Assembly: GCF_029852145.1 (NCBI RefSeq)
Contig: NC_079976.1
Location: 20,300,617 to 20,364,616, forward strand
Length of the DNA stretch: 64,000 nucleotides
Direction of reading: 5' to 3'
Source: Microplitis mediator
Taxonomy: Eukaryota; Arthropoda; Insecta; Hymenoptera; Braconidae
Shown here: positions 38,363 to 48,780 of the stretch, piece after piece
How positions within the stretch are numbered: position 1 is the first letter of the stretch
How the letters are laid out: each line of letters starts with the position of its first letter
Made by a program: the position numbers and the translations under genes
The notes under the pieces: model-generated
Database searches by the model: none
What the model saw: only the letters and a program-made list of their open reading frames with translations
Told to the model about the DNA's origin: nothing

Positions 38363-41300
38363 TCACATTAACTCTTTTAATTTTCCAAAATCTAATGTGT
38401 ATTGCGTTGGTTTATTAAATTCGATTTCCCCGATCCCTTCTTCATCAACACCTGTAAAAAATAACAAACAATTGAAACTAATATTTGATTCTAGAATGAA
38501 ACCACATTCGAATAATCCGAGTCATTAAAAAGTACACAATCAACTCATCTTTTGAGTTATTGAAATGACTTTATGCCAACATTTTCGAAATGGTAGATAC
38601 TCGACAGTAAATCCCACCTTAATGCTTCGCATTTGAGACATGTGATAAGAATTTATTTTAAGAGACACATAAACAAACTAAGGCAAAATCATATTTTCTG
38701 TTTTGAATATTTAACATTTAAAGTTAACTTACATTTAAACAGCTCATCTGCAGATAAGTTATCAACTCCATGAAGGTATTGATGGATGGTGTTAGATATC
38801 TGCTCGATGTGACTCCAATACACGAATTCTTTCAACGAGTTTTGTAATAAGATTGGATCTACAAAGTATAAAAAAGATTAGACGCATTATTAGATCAAAA
38901 AATTAGTAGATTATCAAGAAGCTATGCAAATTATATTAATAGTACCTGGTTTCTTATCATTTTTTATTAAATCTGAGACAAGCTGAAAAAATTTGTTGAT
39001 GGTGATTTTCTTATCTTTCACTTCTGACCAATACTTTTGTAATTTACTACGTGTCTCATTAGGTTTCGGAGTGTGGGTATTATTAAAATGTACATTTTTA
39101 TTGTTCTCTGTGGTGGCAATGACTCTAGTATGCTGCTTAATTTGAAATTGTAGTAGAGCTCCTAAAAATGATATTTATTAATAAACAAGCAATGGATAAG
39201 CAGCACTAAAAAAATAATTTTATAAAAATTATAGCACATATATCGCATGGCTATTAATATAGCGCACCGATCTAATTAATATATTTGGAGCTTTATGGTC
39301 GATGGGAAAAATTGAGGACGGTATACTTACGAGTAAAAAACATCGGTGACGGTTTTTTTTTTGCGCCTAACAAAGAATTTAAGGACTTATTTACGGCCTC
39401 TGATGGATTATTTGTCCGTAAAATTTGATTTCCTTGCACCGATATTTTTTTTGGATCTACTCTACATAGCTAGTAATTAAATACATAGGCTGTAAAAGTA
39501 TTTAATTTGAAAATCATGTCACTTGGTATCAAATCAATTATTTGAAGGAATAATTTAGGAATCCAAGCTGCCGGAGCCAATGGTAATGACATGAAAAGCA
39601 TTTTAATGCACTGAGCTGCCAGAGAAGAATCAGAAAGCGGTTTCAAGCCGTGTTTCTTCTAATTTTTTTGTATAGCCTTGGAAAAATGATTAAACTTTAA
39701 TAATTAGTACAGCGCAGAGAGAAAATTATGGAAATCATTGCCATCCTGAATCCAATAAATTCTCACAAAGATTTTATAAGAATGAATAAATTCTATAAGA
39801 AAGTGATATAGTTAGGTATGCTTATAGTTAGATATAGACCTTATGCATACAGCTATGAGAATCTATCATTTTTTAAGTAAGGTATCATTCAATACCAATA
39901 TAAATATGGAAATCACTCGCATAATTTTCTTTCTGTGAACAAAGAAAAAAGGTGCATATGATTTAAATTATTTTTTACCTGCGTATAGTGGAAAAAACAC
40001 CCCAATGCTCTGGAGGTAGAGTAAGCAATTTGAGCTGCATTGGTAATCGCATTCTCAAAGTCCGAAATTACGTACTTCGGTCTCCAGTTTGGAGCAATTG
40101 TACTTCGCACAGCCTTAAATACTACCTGATAAGTAATTTTTTTTTATTCGGCATCAGTACATATATTGCTGGATAGATCTAAAAAATCATTAAATTAATA
40201 ATTGAGTATAAAAAAATAATTAAACCTGATTAAAAGCTCCATTTGAATCCTATTAAAACTCAATTGGATCCAATCAAGACATAATAATTTTTATCGATCA
40301 TTTTTCTGAATGAAACCGATTGATAGTCAATCGAAAAGTTTTGATTGAATCCAATTAGAATTTTTCAATCAGCGTTTTTAGTTAAGGATCAGTTCAAAAT
40401 CTTTACCTTTCCACAAATATCACCAGAAAATACAAGAAGCTGATAAGGATTCAGATATTTACGGCGAAAATTTGGTTTGAATCTGAACGTACCATCGACA
40501 TTCATCTGTGATGAATTGTCGAAGTACTTAATAAATTTAGGACTGAAAAAAGCTACACATTCATTAAAGCTGGTCCCAAAGCTTTCCATTTTAACATGAA
40601 ATTTCATGATTTCATAGTTTTTATTTTCGATTTGGTATCGAAGATGTGGTTGGGCTTGCGGTGACATCATAAAATATTTGTATGCTAAAAAGCTTACAAA
40701 ATAATTTGGCAAATTTTTCCGAAAATCCTGACCCATCTGACTTCTTACAGAGGGGTAAGGGACTAATGTTGCAGCTAAAGAGTGTCTGTTGATAAACAAA
40801 AAAAAAAACATTTATAACTCTCTTTAAAAACTTTCATAACGTCAAATAGATTCTCATAAATTTTCATAGAGGTTTTATAAAAATGAATGAGTTCAATGAG
40901 ATAGTACTACAGTCAAGTATAGACCTTAAACATAGAATTATGGGAATCTATTGTTTTTTTTTAAGCGGAAAAAAATTTAAATATGAGATATAAATTAAGG
41001 TGTATGAAGACTAACAATAAGTTAAAATATAAGGACACTATTTTTATACAAAAGTTCACATAGAATCTATTCAAAGTAGTCAGAAATCGCATGGAATCAA
41101 TACGTCTATTGGCTTCTATGCGGTTTTTAACCCATTTGAGTGGATTCTATGGGAGCTTTTGTGGATGGAGATCAAGGGTTGTGTCGATAACTTACCTTGA
41201 AATGAGCGAGTCGTATTCTGCTGATAGAGTACTTGAAAGTGGCATCGTCTTTGCGCGATTTTTTATGTCCACTTTAAATGCGTGAATAGGTAAAACGTGC

Positions 41301-41675
41301 TCTTCACGTGGACATTCTTGTCTGTGGACTTTCGAAACGACGATCTCCTCCCTCCCATTAGGGAAAACTGTCAGTTTTCCACGTCCAGGACATCCGTAAC
41401 CAGGGCTATTTTTATTAGACCTCTGATTGCATCTAACGTACCTACAATATAAAAAAAAAATTATTGCTGCGAGAGAGATAAAAATGAAAATGCTATTTAA
41501 ATAAAAAAAAAAATTTAACTTACTTTTAATTACAAAATGATTATTTTTTTTTAAGAAAATGTATTATAATATCATATACATACCAGCAGTTAGGCCCAGC
41601 GGATGAATGGATATTATATGTATATCCATCAAAATTTTTTGAATTTTCTGCGCGAATTTTACGCCTAAACACCAT
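38363..41675 (-). pseudogene. FLYWCH zinc-finger / MULE transposase, eight exons, inactivated
   Basis: Exons by splice sites and frame: 41584-41675, 41196-41441, 40407-40785, 39979-40178, 39331-39676, 38946-39161, 38733-38858, 38363-38451. All junctions are GT/AG and their phases fit. Exons 1-2 encode a FLYWCH-type DNA-binding finger (NFDGYTYNIHSSAGPNCW, then YVRCNQRS, CPGRGKLT and a His/Cys-bearing end). Exons 3-5 are the MULE RNase-H-like domain: NVDGTFRFKP (first Asp), VISDFENAITNAAQIAYS (second Asp), GCFFHYTQ, and RTNNPSEAVNKSLNSLL. Exons 6-8 give the C-terminal tail ending GKLKELM. Total is about 565 residues, normal for the family. Damage: an A9 run at 40137-40145 is one base short of frame, and exon 5 has two in-frame TAG codons (near 39659 and 39488), both plausibly former Trp. 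Not functional as it stands. Confidence 0.85.
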
Positions 41676-42519
41676 AATTATAACAACAATACTTTTATAA
41701 TTGAAATTACAATTGGTTTGTTAAGACGTTTAAAAAAGTAAATTAAATTGCACAATAATAACGTTCAGTCAGTTGGTAAAATCCAAGACGCCGAATAAAA
41801 TACAGTGATCGTATTTTGTTTGTAAAACAAAAACCAATCGAAATTTTAAAAAACAAATGAACACAAAAACCTTGTTCACAAAAAAGGATGTTGATTAAAG
41901 GAGATATAATTACCTTTTCCATTATTGTGCTTTTGTTATAAATATTTTCCACAGTTCAGATACAAAAACAAGTTTCCACTTATTTTAACAGAAAAATCAC
42001 CTCGCGAAATTAATAATTTGAATTTTATCATTATTGGGTAATTTGAATGGTGCAAATTGCCCAACGGAGCTAGTTGGTGTAATATCTGATTGGGTAATTT
42101 GAATGGTGCAAATTGCCCAACGGAGTTAATTGGTGTAGTATTTTTATTGGGTAATTTGAATGGAGCAAATTGCCCAGAAAACTATAGATCTAAAACAAAT
42201 CTAACACATTTTATGGTAGTTTGAATGGTCCAAATTGCCCAAAGTATTATAGATCTATCGCTAAGTATATCTAGTGTTGGGTAATTTGAATAGTGCAAAT
42301 TGCCCAAAATATTGTAGATCTATCGCTAAGTATATCTATTGTTGGGTAATTTGAAGTGATCATATTGCCCAATTATTTTTATTTTAAATTCAAATAATTT
42401 CCCGGTAGCGGGGATGAGTTCGCATGGTAAAACAGAATTCCTGTTTTGCTTTGACGCTAGTGATACCAACCCATTTTAGTTTTGGGCAATATGCACACTG
42501 GGTAATTTGCGCCATACCC

Positions 42520-43060
42520 TCCGAGGATACTCGTCAAATACAGTAACGCGCAGCATCGCGAAAATTCAATATTGAAATTTAATCATTTTATTAAAAATTA
42601 CGTGTGTCAATAATTATATCAATTAGAGTGCATTCGGATTACTTACCGAGTGGTATGATACTTACGCAGTCGCAAAGCAGACTCCTTGGGTTTGATCTCG
42701 CTTCAGGATAATCAAATGCTTCTCATCGAGATTCATAACGGTGAATCAATGCGTGAATTGATCATGCATATATCAACGCAATCACATATGGAAAATTACT
42801 TTTTTTTCCTAATATTTTATATTACATAATTCGTGGCATGAAGTAATGAGTTGACTTTGTAATTTTAACTTTTTGTTATTTGATTCATTTTATTAATTTT
42901 TTATTTTAATCTTTTACATAACTTTTTTTTATGACTCTTAATACTACTCAAGAATATACTTCAAACGCGGATTTTATAAAAAATAACTTTTTTTTCTTCT
43001 TAATTTTATTTTTTAGTTTTTATTACCACATTAATTCTGATAAAGAACATGTTTGAACAA
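42520..43060. other. AT-rich intergenic sequence
   Basis: No gene, repeat family or structure that I can support. Confidence 0.5.
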
Positions 43061-43069
43061 AAAAAAAAA

Positions 43070-43230
43070 AAAATATATTATTGAATACAAAAAAAAAAAT
43101 GCATAATTGAAAACAAAAAAAAATACATAATTGAATACAAAAAAAAATGCATAATTGAAAATAAAAAAAAATACATAATTGAATACAAAAAAAAATGCAT
43201 AATTGAAAACAAAAAAAATACATACAATAA
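43070..43230. repeat. Minisatellite of TACATAATTGAATAC / TGCATAATTGAAAAC units
   Basis: About six units of roughly 24 bp alternate between CATAATTGAATAC and CATAATTGAAAAC, each followed by a run of 7-9 A. The minus-strand frames reading 'FVFNYVFF' or 'CIFFCIQL' are translations of this repeat and not proteins. Confidence 0.85.
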
Positions 43231-43439
43231 TAAAAAATTTTGTAATCCTCACTATTAATAAAAAAAAATAACTATTCGTCTACTTCATTTAACTAATAAA
43301 CAATAATAAAAGAATAATTATAAAAAAACTTAAAGGTTTTTATTCATACAGACTAGAATATTTTAATCTGGGAGAATGTTTTTAGTTCAATCGAACAATA
43401 ATAACGTAATTTTGAGTTTGAAATATCAATCATAATAGT

Positions 43440-44545
43440 AATAATAAAAAAGTTTGGAAAATCCAAAAGTGCACGACTCATAATGCTCATTCATTATAAA
43501 ATAATAATAACAAAAATAAAATAAATTTAAAAAAAAATGTGAAAAAATGAAATATAATATGAAACAGACGATAATGCGCAGGCGCCTCTAGTCGAATAAA
43601 TATACACCATATATGTAGTTAAGTAGTCTTTTGGTTTTTTTATTTTATTAATTGCAAATAAACGACTGAGTTACCTAGCCATTTGCGTTCGATGACCTAC
43701 AATTCCATCAAAGAATTTTCTTTAAAAAATTGCAATAGTTGTGAAAAAAATTTTTCTATCGTAGAGTATTCCCTATCACTCTGAACTTATAGAAAAAGGC
43801 TTCATGAGCCCAATTCGATTTCCCTTCATACTTTTTCAGGCTTAGGACTGACTGTTAGAATAGTTAAAGACAACACATTTCCTAACGCGTCGCATATTAA
43901 GCCGTGTATTACAAAATAGTCTAACAGGCGTACTTACAAATCGAATTTTGTTAAAAAAAATCAAAAGCTAAAACAAATGAGCAATTCCTATTACGGAAAT
44001 TGTCAATAATATTACTTAGAATCCTAGATCACAAAGGAATGTAGACCATGTTATTATAATTAAAAAAAAATATTAATAATCTACTCATCACTATCCGCCA
44101 TTAATTATTATTGATCTCACAATGCTCCTCAAATTTGAGTACAAAGCTACCGAAACAGCATTATTGATTCATGTGAGGCCTATTGTACTTTATTCAGTTA
44201 TAATTAACTTTAATTGAAATTACTACAATTACAAGATATCGTGGCTTGAAAAATGCATAAACGCGTCTTTACTGGGAAAGTCTCGTCTCCAGCTACTTCA
44301 GCAACCATTCATCACACTTAAATCGATATGATTTTTTCTATCCCAATCGATTAAGTTTCAGGTTCTTCTGATAGTATTGCATCTGCTCATAAGCATCTGC
44401 TCATAAATTCTTCTTGTAGCAAAGTTAAATGATAAGTAGCACGTATATGTTCAAGTCTCGACGAAATACTGTGAGAGCTTTCATTTTCAAATTTTTTGAC
44501 CTTACGTTTCTTCAACTTTAAAACCAACATTTTTACCGTACATAA
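43440..44545. other. Decayed dispersed repeat and the 3' flank of the Helentron
   Basis: 43455-43800 shares GTGCACGACTCATAATGC, GCGCAGGCGC and a closing GATCGTAGAGTATTCCCTA-like block with the repeats at 60.8-62.2 kb. The rest lies downstream of the Helentron OTU frame; I cannot place the element's 3' terminus. Confidence 0.45.
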
Positions 44546-44550
44546 TAAAT

Positions 44551-46482
44551 TTACGGTAAATTTGCACACAACGGGAATAATGGCACATTTTTCCATTTTC
44601 CCTTTTCAATATTTTCAATACTTGCTATAATGTTATCATTTTTAGCACGAGCAGCCAGAAAATGCACACCGTCCATGTGGAATATTGTTAATGTCCTTGA
44701 AGAGATTAGTTTTTCAGGTTTCGATTCGGAAATCATGGCTAATGAGGTAGTCAAACCAATTACAGAGAAAATAAGTAATCTTATTCCTAAAGCATTACTT
44801 ATTGCAAGTATAGAACCTTCATTACCCCAAAGTCCGTCAGCTGCGATCATTTTTAAAAAATCTACAACCGTTGGATTCGATATCACATCTGCATCGTTAT
44901 TACCTGACCTAACTTCTATGATTCCTTCTGTACATAATATTGCATAACGATCACGATTCAAAAAAACATAATTGATTATAAAAAGTTTAATAATAGGATA
45001 TTTATCTTCGTCTTCAAGTAAAAGTTCAGCGATTACTCGAAAGAAGCAGTTGCCATCATCATTAACATTGGTAATGTCGAAGTTATCTAAAAGTTCTTTA
45101 GGGAATCGTTTTTTGATTACACGTTTTCTGTCTGTTTTCTGTACTAAATACTTTTTTATGAGAACACTTTCAGTGTTACAATCATTTATGTCATTTTTGA
45201 GACTAGAAAATATACAAGAAATAATTTTACCGTTTTCTTTTAATATTTTTTCTATTTCAATTAAAACTGTACTTTGATGGATTCCATTTAAAATTTTTCT
45301 AATATCTAATACATTTACATCACAAAGGTTTTTTGTCTCTGTAAGATTATTTCGATTTGTAGGAATATTATCAAATCTTTCCACGGGAATATTAACGTTT
45401 TTTCGAGATTTTCTGCGTACTTGATTATCACGATTAAAAAGGGATTCTATTTTAGTTTCAATTATAGGTATACCTTGCCAAGTACCACCATCGAATTTCG
45501 GAGAGTTTGAGTCTCTATGAGCCACTAAGAAATGATAATTAACTTCATTCACTATTGTTAAAGGTATCAACGATTGAGGATTACTTGGTACTAATCTGAA
45601 AATATGGCTCATCTTATGTGTTCCTGGGACTACACCTATTACAACAAAAATGATTTGTAATGCATCACTTATCGCATAGAGTGAACCGTCATTTCCCCAA
45701 GCATGATCCCGAGCTATCATACGTAAAAAATCATCAATTTTTGGACTACGCATATTTGATCCATTTACATCTTGGACAGAAATTGCACCATGAGAAAGAA
45801 GCGTATTATACTTGGTTTTGTTACAGCAAATATATTTTATGATAAATAATTTAATATTAATATATTCGTCTTCATTGAGACCTATAGATTCAGCTAATGT
45901 CCGAAATAAGCAATTACCATCTTTATTGACATCACCGAAGGTGAATGATTCATTCAGTAATTTATTGATTGCAACATTTTGACTTGACAAGTCTTTTATA
46001 TTCAACTTGATTTCATAATGATCAGAATTATTCGAACGGTTGCTATGGAAATTGTTGATACTATTTCTTGTAGCGTTGTATATTTCAAGTGTCAATGTAG
46101 ATATAGTATTGCCATTATGGTCTAAAATGACTTGAATTTCATCTAAAGAATTACTGCGTAAAATTTCGAGTAATATTTCTTCAGCAGATAGAGAAGTTAA
46201 TTTTTGAACTTCACCTGTTTTCTTTTTGTATCGAACACTCGTAGTATTTTTAGGTGGTTTTTTTTTAGAACCCTCACTTCTATTAACTTTTTTAGGTTCT
46301 CCCTTTGTTTCAAAATTTGATTGAATTGGTTTTGAAATACAAGTTTTTGACGAAACTAAATGGTCAACTAAAGTTCTATTGACTACTTTATTTGCTTCAC
46401 TACAAAAAAATATTGGCTTATGATCAGAAGTAATACTATCATAAGATCCTGATGTATAGGTAGCTAAATTGAAAAATATCAT
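44551..46482 (-). CDS. Helentron polyprotein, C-terminal part: end of EEP endonuclease plus two OTU domains
   Basis: 643 residues. The first ~25 finish the endonuclease begun upstream (SITSDHKPIFF, the SDH motif). A basic linker (residues 60-90) leads to OTU domain 1, residues ~180-325, with nucleophile loop DVNKDGNCLFRTL (Cys191) and catalytic His in VNYHFLVAHR (His317). OTU domain 2, residues ~468-615, has NVNDDGNCFFRVI (Cys479) and DGVHFLAAR (His607). OTU domains are cysteine proteases, often deubiquitinases; both copies here keep Cys and His. This frame is the direct continuation of 46489-46998: only one TAA and two codons separate them, so the start ATG at 46482 is probably not a natural start. 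Tandem OTU in one Helitron-type protein is less usual than a single domain. The role of OTU in Helentrons is unknown. Confidence 0.85.
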   Translation of the reverse strand: MIFFNLATYTSGSYDSITSDHKPIFFCSEANKVVNRTLVDHLVSSKTCISKPIQSNFETKGEPKKVNRSEGSKKKPPKNTTSVRYKKKTGEVQKLTSLSAEEILLEILRSNSLDEIQVILDHNGNTISTLTLEIYNATRNSINNFHSNRSNNSDHYEIKLNIKDLSSQNVAINKLLNESFTFGDVNKDGNCLFRTLAESIGLNEDEYINIKLFIIKYICCNKTKYNTLLSHGAISVQDVNGSNMRSPKIDDFLRMIARDHAWGNDGSLYAISDALQIIFVVIGVVPGTHKMSHIFRLVPSNPQSLIPLTIVNEVNYHFLVAHRDSNSPKFDGGTWQGIPIIETKIESLFNRDNQVRRKSRKNVNIPVERFDNIPTNRNNLTETKNLCDVNVLDIRKILNGIHQSTVLIEIEKILKENGKIISCIFSSLKNDINDCNTESVLIKKYLVQKTDRKRVIKKRFPKELLDNFDITNVNDDGNCFFRVIAELLLEDEDKYPIIKLFIINYVFLNRDRYAILCTEGIIEVRSGNNDADVISNPTVVDFLKMIAADGLWGNEGSILAISNALGIRLLIFSVIGLTTSLAMISESKPEKLISSRTLTIFHMDGVHFLAARAKNDNIIASIENIEKGKWKNVPLFPLCANLP

Positions 46483-46488
46483 ATCAAT

Positions 46489-46998
46489 TTAAGTATTATG
46501 ATTAGTGGTTGAAATTGCTGGAGATAAGGCTCTTTTAAAATTACGATTTTCATTCATGTATTTTTCCAGCCATGAAACTTCATGACTATAGCAATCTTCA
46601 TTAAAGTCACCAATAATGACTATGTGACTATTTATATCGCATGAATTAATCATGCTATTCATGCACTTCTTGAACAAATCTCGAGTAGTATCAGGGGATT
46701 TATAACCGCCAATGAGAAACAGGTCATTTATTTTTAAAGCTACTAAATCAACATGTTCTACTTTGTTCTCTAATTGGGAATCATGAGTCACGTTATTGAT
46801 AATAGAAACAATACAGTTTTGTCTTTTATAGACGACTAATCCTCGTAAAAACTTCCTACTGACATTTTTCTCATCAGATCTGAACTCAATATCGAATCCA
46901 TTGATAGAAATATCATCATCAGGTAATGTGCGTGTTTCAGCGAATATCATAACATCAGCTCCATGAAACCATTTATCATTTCGAACGCAACCTATATA
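46489..46998 (-). pseudogene. Helentron EEP (AP-like) endonuclease domain, middle fragment
   Basis: Carries the central motifs of an exonuclease-endonuclease-phosphatase fold: ADVMIFAETRT (catalytic Glu) and IVIIGDFNED (Asp/Asn motif). The N-terminal Asn motif (FHNALSL) sits at the end of the frame beyond 48780 and the SDH motif in the frame after 46482. The fragment is cut from the former by the palindromic element at 46999-48780 (inserted between the second and third bases of a Tyr codon, counting the TA duplication) and from the latter by a TAA at 46489-46491. Removing insert and one TA restores a single frame with no base lost. EEP nucleases are a hallmark of the Helentron/Helitron2 group and resemble LINE endonucleases. 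Confidence 0.85.
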
Positions 46999-48780
46999 CA
47001 CTAATGCAAAAAATTAAAGGAGCAGAAAAATTTGATAAATTTTTTAGTGATTTTTGGAAGGCTGTAACTTGGTGAAAAAAAATCGTATCGAAAATTTAAA
47101 AAAAGCTTTTCATAGCTTGAAATCTCTAGTTTAGGTGTAATTTTTTTTTAATTTTTTAAAAGCTCCGATTATTGCGCAAACATGAGAAATACCGCGAGCC
47201 AAAAAATTTCGAAATTTTTTTTTTTTTCCGAAGAGTCCACGGACCGCGGAAAAATTCTTTCAACTAAACGAATGCATACATCGTTTAGCAAATTTATTCA
47301 GCTTCAATTTGGTTTTTTTTTTAACCTCGTAGGACGCTTTGTCGCAGAGATATCAGCCTTCAAACAGAAAATGATCCTTTTGGCTTTGATCTTCGATATT
47401 TCAGGTACCAATGATCGCACAGAAAGTTAAAGGGCGGCGTTGAAAACTTGAATAAATTCTCTACAAGACGCTGTCATCATTTTTTAAAAAAAAAAATTTT
47501 TTTTATTTTTAACATCCATTAGAAGAAAGTACAAAAAAATGACTTTTTTTGGTTTTTTAGTAAATCAACCGCTACTCTGCAAATATCGATAAAAAAAATA
47601 ATGTTGCCAGGGACTTTTTTAGCTTAATGTACCCCCAAGACCCCTATAAATTTTTAAATTGATCTATCGAACCGTTTTTTGGGAATCATCGATCAAAGTT
47701 TAGCTAAACAATTAAAGGAGCAAGTTTTGTTCCTTTAATTGTGTAATCATAATCAAAATGAAAAAATTTTTTTTTTTCGACTTTTCTCAAATTTTTGCGT
47801 TGGTAACTCAGCAAATGCAAGGAAATGACAAAAAAAATAAAAAATTTCCAAAAAATGTCAAAAAAATCGAAGAAAAAAAAAAATTGAAACTTGTTTTTTG
47901 TGTTCTAAATTTTTTTTTGACATTTTTTGGAAATTTCTTATTTTTTTTTGTCATTTCCTTGCATTTGCTGAGTTACCAACGCAAAAATTTGAGAAAAGTC
48001 GAAAAAAAAAAATTTTTTCATTTTGATTATGATTACACAATTAAAGGAACAAAACTTGCTCCTTTAATTGTTTAGCTAAACTTTGATCGATGATTCCCAA
48101 AAAACGGTTCGATAGATCAATTTAAAAATTTATAGGGGTCTTGGGGGTACATTAAGCTAAAAAAGTCCCTGGCAACATTATTTTTTTTATCGATATTTGC
48201 AGAGTAGCGGTTGATTTACTAAAAAACCAAAAAAAGTCATTTTTTTGTACTTTCTTCTAATGGATGTTAAAAATAAAAAAAATTTTTTTTTTTAAAAAAT
48301 GATGACAGCGTCTTGTAGAGAATTTATTCAAGTTTTCAACGCCGCCCTTTAACTTTCTGTGCGATCATTGGTACCTGAAATATCGAAGATCAAAGCCAAA
48401 AGGATCATTTTCTGTTTGAAGGCTGATATCTCTGCGACACAGCGTCCTACGAGGTTAAAAAAAAAACCAAATTGAAGCTGAATAAATTTGCTAAACGATG
48501 TATGCATTCGTTTAGTTGAAAGAATTTTTCCGCGGTCCGTGGACTCTTCGGAAAAAAAAAAAAATTTCGAAATTTTTTGGCTCGCGGTATTTCTCATGTT
48601 TGCGCAATAATCGGAGCTTTTAAAAAATTAAAAAAAAAATACACCTAAACTAGAGATTTCAAGCTATAAAAAGCTTTTTTTAAATTTTCGATACGATTTT
48701 TTTTCACCAAGTTACAGCCTTCCAAAAATCACTAAAAAATTTATAAAATTTTTCTGCTCCTTTAATTTTTTGCATTAGTG
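46999..48780. mobile_element. Near-perfect palindromic element (TA target duplication) inside the Helentron
   Basis: 1,782 bp, CACTAATGCAAAAAATTAAA at one end and its inverse at the other, flanked by TA at 46997-46998 and 48781-48782. The two arms of about 890 bp are almost identical, meeting near 47890. Each arm has the same 82-codon frame on opposite strands, an effect of the palindrome. TA duplication points to the Tc1/mariner superfamily, but there is no transposase. A block beginning GGCTGTAACTTGGTGAAAAA resembles one at 7960, so relatives exist nearby. Confidence 0.9.

Larger units (their letters stand above)
33540..42519 (-). mobile_element. Mutator-like element (MULE) with long terminal inverted repeats and nested insertions
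   Basis: Left end GGGTATGGCGCAAATTACCC; right end GGGTAATTTGCGCCATACCC. The inverted similarity covers about 500 bp at each end, including a (GGGCAATTTGxACCATTCAAATTACCCAA)-like subrepeat at 36270-36590 and 42030-42370. The left terminal repeat is split by the foldback element at 33590-36158. The interior contains the palindromic MITE at 36771-37797 and the transposase gene at 38363-41675. I find no 9-bp target duplication (GTAGGTGTC versus TCCGAGGAT), so a later rearrangement at one edge is possible. Confidence 0.8.

Noticed and set aside
43023..43252. Frames reading FVFNYVFF and CIFFCIQL
   Set aside because: Two readings of the same short minisatellite with poly-A runs.
44630..45842. Plus-strand frames opposite the OTU gene
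   Set aside because: Antisense shadows of the OTU-coding strand.
47182..48597. Two identical-looking 82-codon frames on opposite strands
   Set aside because: They are the two arms of the palindromic element; no codon signal or known domain.
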